This document shows positions 9,636-18,101 of a DNA stretch of 64,000 bases, piece after piece. Source of the stretch: Rhodococcus sp. PAMC28707. GTDB lineage: Bacteria; Actinomycetota; Actinomycetes; Mycobacteriales; Mycobacteriaceae. The position numbers and the translations under genes are program-made. The stretch spans positions 1,798,001 through 1,862,000 of the forward strand of contig NZ_CP039253.1 of assembly GCF_004795915.1 (NCBI RefSeq), given 5' to 3'. Every line of letters starts with the position of its first letter. Positions within the stretch are counted from its first letter, which is position 1. The notes beneath the pieces were generated by a model that worked only from the letters and a program-made list of their open reading frames with translations, made no database searches and was not told the origin of the DNA.

Positions 9636-10746
9636 ACCGCTTCCGCATCGGATCCTCCACCAGCGCATAACTCGCGGCTGCGACGGGAATCGACAGTGCC
9701 ACCGTCACGCACAGGACGAGCCAGAAATGGCCCTGGAACGGCGCGACGCCGAAGACCGGGAACACCATGGCAAGCACCGCCAGATGCCAGATGAAGATGC
9801 CGTAGGACCAGCGGCCCAACGCCAGCATCACTGGATGCTCCAGAACGCGGTGATGCCGATGGTCGTCGGCGAGCACGAGTGGGGCCAAGAGCGCGAAGGC
9901 GAGTACCGCGCCGAGCACGATCTTCACTTCGTACTGCCACGGCTCGGGCCGAACGAGCCCCTGCGGTCCAGCGAGCGGCGTCGCGGACAATGCGAAGGCG
10001 AGCAGAGCAATGGCACCGACGATCCGCCGATGCGAGCACAACCGATGTACCCAGGTGATGGGTCCGACAGAAATTTCGGCGAGCACCATTCCCGCGGCAA
10101 ACCACGGAATGTAGCCGGGAAGCCAGTTGTCGTGATGAGTGTTCGGTGCTGTCGCGATCGGCAGGAATGCCCAACTCAGACTGATCGCCGAAACCACAGC
10201 GAGCACTGGGACCCGAAGTCGTGCCGCCGAACCCCTGAGCTTCACCATCACGAAGGCCGCAAGCGGAAGCAGCAGATAGAACGCCACTTCCACGGACAGA
10301 CTCCACATCTGCGTCATGCCCTCGGTCAACGTGAGAGGTACGAATACCTGCGTCAGCGACAAGTTGGCCAACCAGACGCGGTAGTCACCGCCTGCACCGG
10401 GCAGGAAGAGCAGAACAAGCACTACCACCACCCAGTACGCGGGCACGATGCGAAGGACACGAGAGTAGAAGTACCGGCTCGCAGACTGTGCACGACCGAC
10501 CCCACGCGCCTGCGCGGCATGTGGACGCCACAGCAGGAATCCCGACAGGGCGAAGAATATGGCGACCGTGAGATCGAACCGGCCCCAGATCCGTCCCATG
10601 ACTGGCGAACTCGCAGCACCGGTCTGGAACGCGACGTGCGTGACGATGATGCCGATGGCTGCCAACGCGCGCATCCCCTCGAGCGAGGGGATGAACCCGC
10701 GCAGCGGCACGACGGCTCGCGAGAGGGTTTCGGTCGTTGTGCTCAT
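9616..10746 (-). CDS. acyltransferase 3 family membrane protein (Rv0228-like)
   Basis: This 376-residue integral membrane acyltransferase has about ten helices. It carries the family hallmarks SLEGMRALAAIGIIVTH near the N-terminus (catalytic His), FFALSGFLLWRP and MWSLSVEVAFYLLLP. Family members O-acylate sugars or lipids with an acyl donor across the membrane. It lies between aftD and the PgfA gene, as Rv0228 does in M. tuberculosis. Acylation of an envelope glycan is therefore plausible (inference). Its 3' end overlaps the aftD 3' end by 20 bp in convergent orientation. Confidence 0.88.
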   Translation of the reverse strand: MSTTTETLSRAVVPLRGFIPSLEGMRALAAIGIIVTHVAFQTGAASSPVMGRIWGRFDLTVAIFFALSGFLLWRPHAAQARGVGRAQSASRYFYSRVLRIVPAYWVVVVLVLLFLPGAGGDYRVWLANLSLTQVFVPLTLTEGMTQMWSLSVEVAFYLLLPLAAFVMVKLRGSAARLRVPVLAVVSAISLSWAFLPIATAPNTHHDNWLPGYIPWFAAGMVLAEISVGPITWVHRLCSHRRIVGAIALLAFALSATPLAGPQGLVRPEPWQYEVKIVLGAVLAFALLAPLVLADDHRHHRVLEHPVMLALGRWSYGIFIWHLAVLAMVFPVFGVAPFQGHFWLVLCVTVALSIPVAAASYALVEDPMRKRFSRSRP

Positions 10747-10951
10747 GATCGGACCAGTGAATCATTCCAGGTGACCCGAGCGCGAAAGTCGACGGTCGTC
10801 GGGCGTGCCCGCGCCCGCAATGTCGCATCACTGTTACTCTCACCACCGACGTGGCGGTCCAATCGGACACTCCAGGTCGGGGGAATTACACACCTCGATC
10901 TGTCGGGGGTGGAAAATGGCACGCCGAGAAAACGACTAAGGAGATTCTCAC

Positions 10952-12076
10952 ATGGCGGAGCGCTCAGGGCCGAGCCGGATCGTTGCCCTTGTACTCATCG
11001 GTTTGGGCGCTTTCCTGTTGGTAGCGGCCATCTTGATTCCGACGTACACGGTGTCACGTCTGGAAAAAACGCCACTAGATCTAGAGGTCACCACGATCTC
11101 GACCGGAACGGGCAGCGTACTCAATTCTGCATCACTGGCAGCAGGTCGCGCCGTCGTCGACCAGAACGTTCCGTTGGTATCGCAGCGCTTCGTCACCGTC
11201 GAAGATCCTTCGGGCGCAGACGAGATCACGGTGCAGGCCGGGCAGACTCTGATCCGCAGCGACAAGCAGGGCGAGAGCGGTCTGCTCACCGCAAGCGTCG
11301 ACCGTGTGACCCTCGACCGCGTCAGCTCGATGCCCGTCGAGAACCCGGTCGGGACCATCCAGTTGCAGTCCGGCAAGCCTGCAGAAGAAGTTCCGCACAC
11401 CGGTCTGCAGTACAAGTTCCCGTTTAACACCGAACAGAAGAGCTACCCGTACTTCGACGTAAATGCCCGTGAATCCAAGGACATCGACTTCGTCGAAGAG
11501 ACCGAGATCAACGGCACCACGGTCTACAAGTTCGAGCAGCAGGTCGGCCCCGTCGACTTGTCCTCGGTAGTGAACCTCCCCACCAACAAGGTCACGCTGC
11601 CTGCCTCCACCTGGGGCGTCGAAGGTGGAGATGCACCGGTCACGATGACTCGCTGGTACGAGAACACGAGAACCCTCTATGTCGAGCCCAAAACCGGTGT
11701 CGTCGTCAAGGGCGCCGAGGATATTCACCAGTACTACTCGCGCACTGCAGGCACCGCCGAGGTCGAGGTTCTGAAGGCGCCGATCGAGTTCGACGAGAAC
11801 ACCGTCGAATACCAGATCCAGCAGGCCAAGGACGGTATGGACAAGCTGTCGTTGGTCGGACGCACAGTCCCGATCGTTCTCGGCATCCTCGGTGTCATCG
11901 CACTGATCGCCGGCGTCCTTCTCGGACTCCGTAACGGTGGACCCCGTCAGCCTGCACGCACCGGTGGACCGCAGCACACCGACGGTGGCGGCGCCGCTCC
12001 CACCGAGCCCCGCAATCGTGACTGGACGACGGATCAGACCGAGGTCATCCCGCGTACCAACCTCTCGAAAGAGTAA
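10952..12076 (+). CDS. pgfA: DUF3068 periplasmic/membrane protein, PgfA-like
   Basis: This 374-residue protein has an N-terminal membrane anchor (RIVALVLIGLGAFLLVAAILI), a large beta-rich extracytoplasmic domain, a second helix near residue 315 (IVLGILGVIALIAGVLLGLR) and a disordered tail. It corresponds to Rv0227c/MSMEG_0317, described as PgfA. That protein partners MmpL3 in trehalose-monomycolate trafficking and affects lipoarabinomannan maturation. A strong AAGGAG ribosome site precedes ATG 10952. The two MmpL3 copies in this window make the functional link attractive. It ends at a good terminator. Confidence 0.85.
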   Translation: MAERSGPSRIVALVLIGLGAFLLVAAILIPTYTVSRLEKTPLDLEVTTISTGTGSVLNSASLAAGRAVVDQNVPLVSQRFVTVEDPSGADEITVQAGQTLIRSDKQGESGLLTASVDRVTLDRVSSMPVENPVGTIQLQSGKPAEEVPHTGLQYKFPFNTEQKSYPYFDVNARESKDIDFVEETEINGTTVYKFEQQVGPVDLSSVVNLPTNKVTLPASTWGVEGGDAPVTMTRWYENTRTLYVEPKTGVVVKGAEDIHQYYSRTAGTAEVEVLKAPIEFDENTVEYQIQQAKDGMDKLSLVGRTVPIVLGILGVIALIAGVLLGLRNGGPRQPARTGGPQHTDGGGAAPTEPRNRDWTTDQTEVIPRTNLSKE

Positions 12077-12094
12077 GAGCTTTCACCGCAGATG

Positions 12095-12134
12095 AGCGGA
12101 AGTACGGCCTCCCGGCTGTGCTTCCGCTTTTTTG
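12095..12134 (+). terminator. rho-independent terminator after pgfA
   Basis: A 15-bp stem (AGCGGAAGTACGGCC paired with GGCTGTGCTTCCGCT, two G-U pairs) closes a TCCC loop and is followed by a run of T. It lies 19 bases after the stop codon. Confidence 0.88.
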
Positions 12135-12144
12135 TTTCACGAGC

Positions 12145-13326
12145 TCAACTGCTTGAACTGCTCAGGGCGAATCCGCTGACCACCGCGGCACAGACGGCAG
12201 CAACCGACGCCGCGACGATGACGAACTGCAGCGGCGTCGTGGCGACGAAGAACAGCAGCATCACTTCGACGGCCAAACCGATCCATGCGACGATGGCGAG
12301 CTGTGTCCGCTCACCGGCGATCGCCCACAACAGTCCGCTCTGCAACAACGCCAGGCATGCACCCTGCAGCGCGAAGATCCAAAGGTAGCTCTGCACAGGC
12401 GCATACGCCTCACCGGCGATCGACGGCAGCAGCGGCGCCGCCAGCGCAGCGCCGAGAACCAACACGGCCCCGATCGCGGCCACGACTGCCAATGCCGATC
12501 GGACGGCTTTCGCAGATTCTGCTGGATTCGCCATCCGCGGATAGAGAACCACTCCCACGGCCTGCGGAAGCCAGAACGCAGCTTTGGTAGCCACTGCGCC
12601 GAGCGCATACAAACCTGCCTGCTCCGCACTCAACACCGCGGCCGCTATCACCAGATCGAGCGCAGAGAGGCCGATGAGCGCCAGCTGCACCTGCGATGCC
12701 CGCAGTACCGTGCCGACGGTCAGCGTGGAACGTACCGCATCGCCCTCTCGTGCCGCACTTGCGATCCTCGCTCCGACAGCGACCACTGCTGTCCCGACGG
12801 CGCTGGCGGCCAACACAATTCCGGGCCCACCGCCCACTGCGAGCACAACGACGGCGGGGATCACCTTGCCGAACCCTGCAGCAGCAAGCACAGCACCGAG
12901 CCGTCCGAACTGCCCGGATCCTTGCAGCAGACCCTGTTCCGTCGCCAGCAGCACGAGCACCGGCGCCACGACGAGCGCCGACACCGTCGCGAGCACTCCT
13001 CTACCGAGCACCACGGCCACCACCGGCGCCAACGCCAACGCCAAGATCGCGACCACCCCGGCACACCGGTAGCCGAGCTTTCGGAGTTCGGCGGTGCCAC
13101 GTCCGTGCGCTACTTCACGAGCGACGACGGACTGCAATGCCAGCGCCGGGACAGCGAGAACGAGTTGAGCCGCAAGCAGACTCGCGAACTCGCCGTACCC
13201 CTCGACGCCGAGAAATCGACTGGCGGGCAGATGCAGAAGGTACGACGCAGCATTGGCCGTCATCGAACCAACCGTCACCAGCGTCATCCCGGTGAGCGCC
13301 GACGTACTTGCAGTGCGGTTCGGCAT
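12145..13326 (-). CDS. polysaccharide flippase-like membrane protein (MOP superfamily)
   Basis: This 393-residue protein is made almost entirely of hydrophobic helices, about twelve. The N-terminus (MTLVTVGSMTANAASYLLHLPASRFLGVEGYGEFASLLAAQ) resembles Wzx and oligosaccharide flippases. Such proteins move lipid-linked sugars across the membrane. No counterpart sits at this position in M. tuberculosis, as far as I recall, so it is an addition to an otherwise conserved wall-glycan cluster. The ATG at 13326 overlaps the most upstream start of the divergent neighbour, so one or both true starts may be further inside, for example at MTLVTVGS. Confidence 0.75.
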   Translation of the reverse strand: MPNRTASTSALTGMTLVTVGSMTANAASYLLHLPASRFLGVEGYGEFASLLAAQLVLAVPALALQSVVAREVAHGRGTAELRKLGYRCAGVVAILALALAPVVAVVLGRGVLATVSALVVAPVLVLLATEQGLLQGSGQFGRLGAVLAAAGFGKVIPAVVVLAVGGGPGIVLAASAVGTAVVAVGARIASAAREGDAVRSTLTVGTVLRASQVQLALIGLSALDLVIAAAVLSAEQAGLYALGAVATKAAFWLPQAVGVVLYPRMANPAESAKAVRSALAVVAAIGAVLVLGAALAAPLLPSIAGEAYAPVQSYLWIFALQGACLALLQSGLLWAIAGERTQLAIVAWIGLAVEVMLLFFVATTPLQFVIVAASVAAVCAAVVSGFALSSSSS

Positions 13327-15046
13327 GGGAACACGGTATAGGGTGCCGAGAGTGTCGTGGACGCAGCGCAGTCGAACCGCGGCACCGGCCGTGTGGAGCC
13401 TGATCCTGGCGATGATCGTCCTGGGCCCGCTCTGGGGGAACGGCTATCTACTCCTTCGCGACGCGGTCAGCACCCCTCGGTCCTACTTCACCGATTCTGC
13501 ACTCGGCACCACCGACGCCGCCGCACGTGCGGTCCCCCAGGACGGCGTCGTCGCAGCGTTGTCCATCGCTTTCGACGGCGGACTCGTGGTCAAGACGATT
13601 CTCACACTGGCACTGTGGCTCGCCGGTTGGGGTGCCGCGGTGATGGTCCGCCGGTTACTGCCGACCGCGACGACGCCTGCGTTGCTCACCGCCGCGACCC
13701 TGGCCATCTGGAATCCCTACGTGGCCGAGCGATTGCTGCAGGGGCACTGGAGTCTGCTCGTCGGCTACGCCGCGCTTCCGTGGACGGTGACCGCAGCGAT
13801 GACGCTGCGTCGGACGGGACGGTGGCAAGTACTGGCAGTCTGCCTCGCCGCTGCAGGGCTCACACCCACGGGAGCGATCCTCGCGGCCGTCACCGCCCTC
13901 GTCGTCGTTGCGCTGCCCTCCGGAGTGCAGCGCTCCCGGCGGGTACTGCTGACTGCCCTGCTTGCGTTGGCCGCCTCCTCGCCCTGGCTGGTGGCCACTG
14001 CAGTATCGGGTGGCGGAACCCTCGGAACCGACCCGGCAGGCGTCGGCGCCTTCGCCGCCCGGGCCGAACCCGGCCTCGGCACACTGCTCAGCCTGGCAGG
14101 CCTGGGAGGCATCTGGAACTCCGACGCAGTTCCCGCTACCCGCACGACGCACTTCGCTGTCCTCGGAACACTTGTGCTGCTTGCCGTCGTCGCACTCGGG
14201 TTGCGACCGCTGTGGCGTCGACGCAGAAACCCGATCTTCACCGCCCTCGCCGCCATGGCCGTCCTCGCCGTAGTCACGCCCGCGCTCGGTGCGACCGGAA
14301 TCGGCCTTCGCGTCGGTGAGTGGGCAGCGCAGGACATCCCGGGTGCGGGCCTGCTGCGTGACAGTCAGAAATTTCTCGCACTTGCGATGCCCTTCTACGT
14401 GCTTGCCGCCGCCGCTGGAGTCATGTGGCTCGGAGCAAGATTTCGTATGCCGCGGGTCCCTGCCGTCGCGGCCATCGCAGCGCTGCTGCTGGCACTACCG
14501 GACCTGGTGTGGGGAGTATCGGGCAAGCTCGAGCCCGTCGAATATCCGAAGTCGTGGAACGCCGTCGCCGAAGTACTCCAGGGTCGCGACGGGGACGTTG
14601 CAGTGCTGCCGGCAGGAATCTTCCGGATCTTCCCCTACAGCGGCGACGCGCCCGTGCTCGATCCCGCGCCTCGAATGCTCCCGCTCGACGTCCTGCAGAC
14701 CGGTGAACTGATCGTCGCAGGAGGGTCGGTACGCGGCGAGGGCAGCCGCGCTTCCACCGTCGAAAAAATCTTGCTCGACGGCGGATCGGCAGCCGAACTG
14801 GCACAGCTGGGCGTCGGCTGGGTCCTTGTCGAGCGGACGACGCCCGGACTACTGGGCGAGTCGGCGGGAACGCTGGAGCAGCTCGAACGCGTCTACTCCG
14901 ACGACGAACTTGCGTTGTACCAAGTTCCAGGCGCAATCGGAACCACCGAAGTCGGGCCCGTGTCGTATTGGATCGTCGTGGGCGCGCACCTGATGTGGGC
15001 GCTGTTACTGGTGGGCGGACTCTGCTGGGGCCTGCTGCGAAGATGA
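13325..15046 (+). CDS. large multi-spanning membrane protein (Rv0226c-like)
   Basis: This is about 573 residues from the ATG at 13325. GTG codons at 13343 and 13352 are alternatives, and the frame is open further upstream inside the divergent flippase gene. There are roughly ten to twelve helices, with GT-C-like features in the first loop (a DAVSTPRSYFTDSALG stretch after helix 1) and a soluble C-terminal portion before a last helix. It corresponds to Rv0226c in M. tuberculosis, next to the GT4 gene. A periplasmic sugar transferase role is plausible but not shown by a motif I can name. The 3' end overlaps the convergent GT4 gene by 42 bp. Confidence 0.75.
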   Translation: MGTRYRVPRVSWTQRSRTAAPAVWSLILAMIVLGPLWGNGYLLLRDAVSTPRSYFTDSALGTTDAAARAVPQDGVVAALSIAFDGGLVVKTILTLALWLAGWGAAVMVRRLLPTATTPALLTAATLAIWNPYVAERLLQGHWSLLVGYAALPWTVTAAMTLRRTGRWQVLAVCLAAAGLTPTGAILAAVTALVVVALPSGVQRSRRVLLTALLALAASSPWLVATAVSGGGTLGTDPAGVGAFAARAEPGLGTLLSLAGLGGIWNSDAVPATRTTHFAVLGTLVLLAVVALGLRPLWRRRRNPIFTALAAMAVLAVVTPALGATGIGLRVGEWAAQDIPGAGLLRDSQKFLALAMPFYVLAAAAGVMWLGARFRMPRVPAVAAIAALLLALPDLVWGVSGKLEPVEYPKSWNAVAEVLQGRDGDVAVLPAGIFRIFPYSGDAPVLDPAPRMLPLDVLQTGELIVAGGSVRGEGSRASTVEKILLDGGSAAELAQLGVGWVLVERTTPGLLGESAGTLEQLERVYSDDELALYQVPGAIGTTEVGPVSYWIVVGAHLMWALLLVGGLCWGLLRR

Positions 15047-16207
15047 CACGAGCCCGGAGACGTGGGCTCCCATCACCGACGCCGCCAATACACTCTCCAC
15101 GCCCTGCGCGCATTGCTCCCACGAGAACTCGAGCGCGCGCACCCGGGCCTTCTCGCCCAGGTCGGCGCGGCCATCGGCGTCGAGGAGAAGTTCGCCGATG
15201 GCGTTGGTGAGCGCGGCCACGTCACGATCGTCCCCATCGATACCGACCAGCACACCGGTCACGCCGTCGATGACCGAATCGGTCAGGCCCTTCGAACTGC
15301 GGTAACCGACGGTCGGGACGCCGTGCTGAGCAGCTTCGATGACGGCGAGGCCCCACCCCTCCTTACGCGAGGGCATCACGTGCACCCAGGAGCGGCCGAG
15401 CAGTTCGTGTTTGCGTTCTTCGTCGACGTGTCCGTGGAACGTGACAGCCTCTTCGATGCCGAGCTCACGCACACGCTCACGCAGGTTCTCTTCCCACCAG
15501 CCGCCACCGACGACGTCGAGATGCAGGTCCGGGAGCTGCCGTCGCAGGGTGGCCACGGCAGCGAGGGCATCCTCGATCTGCTTGTGCGGGACCAGCCGCG
15601 ACAACACCGACAGCGACGGGTGCGAGGTTCTGGTGTGCTCCCCACCGAGCGACGCCGCCGGGGACGCGCCGTTTCGAACCACAGCCACCCGGTCGCGGTC
15701 GACTCCGAGCGCAACGAGCTCATCCGCCGAAGGCAACGACACCGTCAAATACTGATTACGCCGATGAACGCGCGGGGAGACCGTGCTCTCGAGCCACCAC
15801 CCGAACTTGGCCATCAACGGGCCCGCCACCGGCCACTGCTCCCGATGACAATGGTGAACCAGCAACGTCACCGGTGCGCCCGCGACAAGACGAGAGAAGA
15901 AAGGAATGCCGTTCTGAGTGTCGACGACAGCGTCCGGGTCGATCCCGCGTAATGGCCCGAACCCGAGCCGGCCGGCAGCAATCGCAGCGAGAGCCCTCGG
16001 ATACACGCTCAGTCGGCCACCACCGCGGCTGATCTGGATACCGTCGACCATCTCCTGCGCCGGAGCCCCCGGATACGACGCCGTCCGCAGCGTCACCCGC
16101 ACTCCGCGTCGCGCCAGGCCGGCACCGATCTGCTCGAGGTAACGCTCGCTGCCGCCGCCCTGGGGATGGCCCGTATCGCGCCAACAGAGCAAGAGCACCT
16201 CGCGCAC
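15005..16207 (-). CDS. GT4-type glycosyltransferase (Rv0225-like)
   Basis: This 400-residue GT-B enzyme has the nucleotide-sugar loop HPQGGGSERYLEQIG at the N-terminus. The C-terminal domain has VLSRLVPHKQIEDAL, HVMPSRKEGWGLAVIEAAQHGVP (the E-x7-E region of family GT4) and a final SWEQCAQG. The GTG at 16207 follows GGGGGA and gives an N-terminus like Rv0225. It is cytosolic and probably uses a GDP- or UDP-sugar to build an envelope glycolipid. It is divergent from the SAM methyltransferase and convergent with the Rv0226c-like membrane protein, which suggests a shared glycan pathway. Confidence 0.88.
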   Translation of the reverse strand: MREVLLLCWRDTGHPQGGGSERYLEQIGAGLARRGVRVTLRTASYPGAPAQEMVDGIQISRGGGRLSVYPRALAAIAAGRLGFGPLRGIDPDAVVDTQNGIPFFSRLVAGAPVTLLVHHCHREQWPVAGPLMAKFGWWLESTVSPRVHRRNQYLTVSLPSADELVALGVDRDRVAVVRNGASPAASLGGEHTRTSHPSLSVLSRLVPHKQIEDALAAVATLRRQLPDLHLDVVGGGWWEENLRERVRELGIEEAVTFHGHVDEERKHELLGRSWVHVMPSRKEGWGLAVIEAAQHGVPTVGYRSSKGLTDSVIDGVTGVLVGIDGDDRDVAALTNAIGELLLDADGRADLGEKARVRALEFSWEQCAQGVESVLAASVMGAHVSGLVSSSQQAPAESAHQ

Positions 16208-16314
16208 AGCTGGGTCCCCCGTAACGGCGTTGTCGAATACGAACTTCCGACACCTTAACGGTTCGCCCGCCCCGCAGCGTCGCGACAGGGTGCATTCCCC
16301 TACTCTTTTGCAAC

Positions 16315-17127
16315 GTGCCACGTCCTCGGGGTCGACTCGCAAGCTCTCGCCGTGTCGAGCGACCTGTAACTCGCTTCTTCGCCCAGCGCGCGACCCTTCG
16401 CCGATCGGTGAGTCTGCTTCGGGATTTCGGACACGAGCAGAGCGCTCCCGACATCTTCTACAGCGCGCTGGCCCGCGATTCCGTCGAACTGATCGGTGAT
16501 CTGTACCGAGGTCTGACCGGTGACAGTCTCGAAGATCGGGTGGTCCTGGACGTCGGCGGCGGACCCGGCTATTTTGCGGACGTTTTCCGCGCCAGTGGAG
16601 CTCGGTACATCCCCGTCGAGCCCGATCCGACAGAGATGCACGCCGCCGGTCTGACCGTGCACGGCAGCGTCCGCGGATCGGGAATGGCCCTGCCGTTTCG
16701 CGAAAACAGCGTGGACGTGTGCTTTTCCTCGAACGTCGCCGAACACGTGCGTCATCCGTGGGTCATGGCCGAGGAAATGTTGCGTGTCACCAAACCCGGT
16801 GGGTTGATGGTCCTGTCGTACACGCTGTGGCGGGGACCGTTCGGCGGCCACGAAACTGGTCCCTGGCACTACTTCGGCGGCGAGTTCGCAGCCCGCAGAT
16901 ACCTCCGTAAGCACGGCCGCGAACCGAAGAATCGTTTCGGTGAATCCCTGTTCGACGTCGGGGCATCGGAGGGACTGCGGTGGGCCCGCGAGACTACGCA
17001 GGGCACTGTGCTGGCCGCATTTCCGCGTTACCACCCGAAATGGGCATGGTGGATGATCCGTGTTCCGGTACTTCGCGAATTTCTTGCCAGCAACCTTGTC
17101 GTGGTCCTGCGCGCCGACGCACGCTGA
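16315..17127 (+). CDS. SAM-dependent methyltransferase (Rv0224c-like)
   Basis: This 270-residue class I methyltransferase has motif I VVLDVGGGPGYFADVF, an acidic residue after strand 2 (IPVEPDPTEMHA) and motif post-I MALPFRENSVDVCFSSNVAEHV. A later conserved region reads GGHETGPWHYFGG. It matches Rv0224c, in the same order as in M. tuberculosis. The Arg-rich N-terminal 25 residues may not belong if a later start is used; GTG 16315 is the upstream option. The substrate is unknown; neighbouring glycosyltransferase genes suggest an envelope lipid or sugar. Confidence 0.85.
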   Translation: MPRPRGRLASSRRVERPVTRFFAQRATLRRSVSLLRDFGHEQSAPDIFYSALARDSVELIGDLYRGLTGDSLEDRVVLDVGGGPGYFADVFRASGARYIPVEPDPTEMHAAGLTVHGSVRGSGMALPFRENSVDVCFSSNVAEHVRHPWVMAEEMLRVTKPGGLMVLSYTLWRGPFGGHETGPWHYFGGEFAARRYLRKHGREPKNRFGESLFDVGASEGLRWARETTQGTVLAAFPRYHPKWAWWMIRVPVLREFLASNLVVVLRADAR

Positions 17128-17143
17128 CAGTAGTTTGGGACAT

Positions 17144-18031
17144 ATGACAGCGTTGGCATTGGACATCGGGGGCACCAAGATCACTGCGGCGATCGTCGAC
17201 GCCGACGGTAGACCCGGCGAGGCTCTCGTCGTTTCCACCCCGAAAGTCGATGTGTGGCAGGCCTGTTCCGAATTGCTCGACGCAGTGGCAGCGGGAACGG
17301 ATATCGCCGCCATCGGCATTGCGTGTGCAGGGCCGGTCGACTTGGTCGCCGGGACGGTCGCACCGATCAACATCGGCGAGTGGAAGGGCGGTTTCGACCT
17401 CACCGGGAAAATCGCCAAGAAATTTCCCGACGCCACGATGCGTCTCGCCGGTGACGGTGGGTGCGCGGCACTCGGCGAACATCGGTTCGGAGCAGCACAG
17501 GGCGTGGACAACCTGATCAGCGTCGTCGTCTCCACCGGCGTCGGAGGCGGTCTGGTGCTGGGCGGTGAGATCGTGCACGGCCGCAGTGGAAATGCCGGCC
17601 ACATCGGCCACATCGTCGTTCCCGGTTCGACGGCGTCCTGCTCGTGCGGTGGTCTCGGATGCGTGGAGACCGTATCGAGCGGGCCGTCCGCGGTCGGATG
17701 GGCGCAAGAACAAGGCTGGACCGGCACCACCGGCGCCGAGTTGGCCGAGGATGCCGCGAACGGAAACGTCGTCGCGGTGACGACATTGCAGCGCGCGGGC
17801 GTAGCACTCGGTCAGGCAATCGCGTCGGCCGCTGCCCTGGTCGATGTCGAGCTCGTGGTCATCGGCGGAGGGTTCGCGCAGGCAGGCCCACCGCTGTGGG
17901 ATCCGATCCAAGAGTCCGCGGCGCTGCATGCGCGGCTGAGGTTCCTCGACGGGCTCACGATCGTGCCGGCGAAACTGGGTGCGGTAGGGACGTTGACCGG
18001 GGCTGCGGCACTTGCGGCCTCGGCCACCTGA
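17144..18031 (+). CDS. ROK-family sugar kinase
   Basis: This 295-residue ROK kinase has the ATP motif LALDIGGTKITAAIVD, a sugar-binding GNAGHIGHIVV, and the zinc motif CSCGGLGCVE downstream of the histidine. The family phosphorylates glucose, N-acetylglucosamine or N-acetylmannosamine in the cytoplasm. The zinc site shows it is an intact kinase, and there is no N-terminal DNA-binding domain, so it is not a ROK repressor. ATG 17144 lies 16 bases after the methyltransferase stop, so the two are probably cotranscribed. Confidence 0.9.
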   Translation: MTALALDIGGTKITAAIVDADGRPGEALVVSTPKVDVWQACSELLDAVAAGTDIAAIGIACAGPVDLVAGTVAPINIGEWKGGFDLTGKIAKKFPDATMRLAGDGGCAALGEHRFGAAQGVDNLISVVVSTGVGGGLVLGGEIVHGRSGNAGHIGHIVVPGSTASCSCGGLGCVETVSSGPSAVGWAQEQGWTGTTGAELAEDAANGNVVAVTTLQRAGVALGQAIASAAALVDVELVVIGGGFAQAGPPLWDPIQESAALHARLRFLDGLTIVPAKLGAVGTLTGAAALAASAT

Positions 18032-18101
18032 TCCAGCCGGGCTCGCGCATCGCATCGGTGGAATCCTTCCGAATTACTGCAACGTGTTCTAGTCTCGTTC
18101 C

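Noticed and set aside
9727..11427. 566-codon open frame on the + strand
   Set aside because: It is antisense to the acyltransferase and overlaps the PgfA gene in another frame. Its composition is Arg/His-rich, as expected for a shadow frame.
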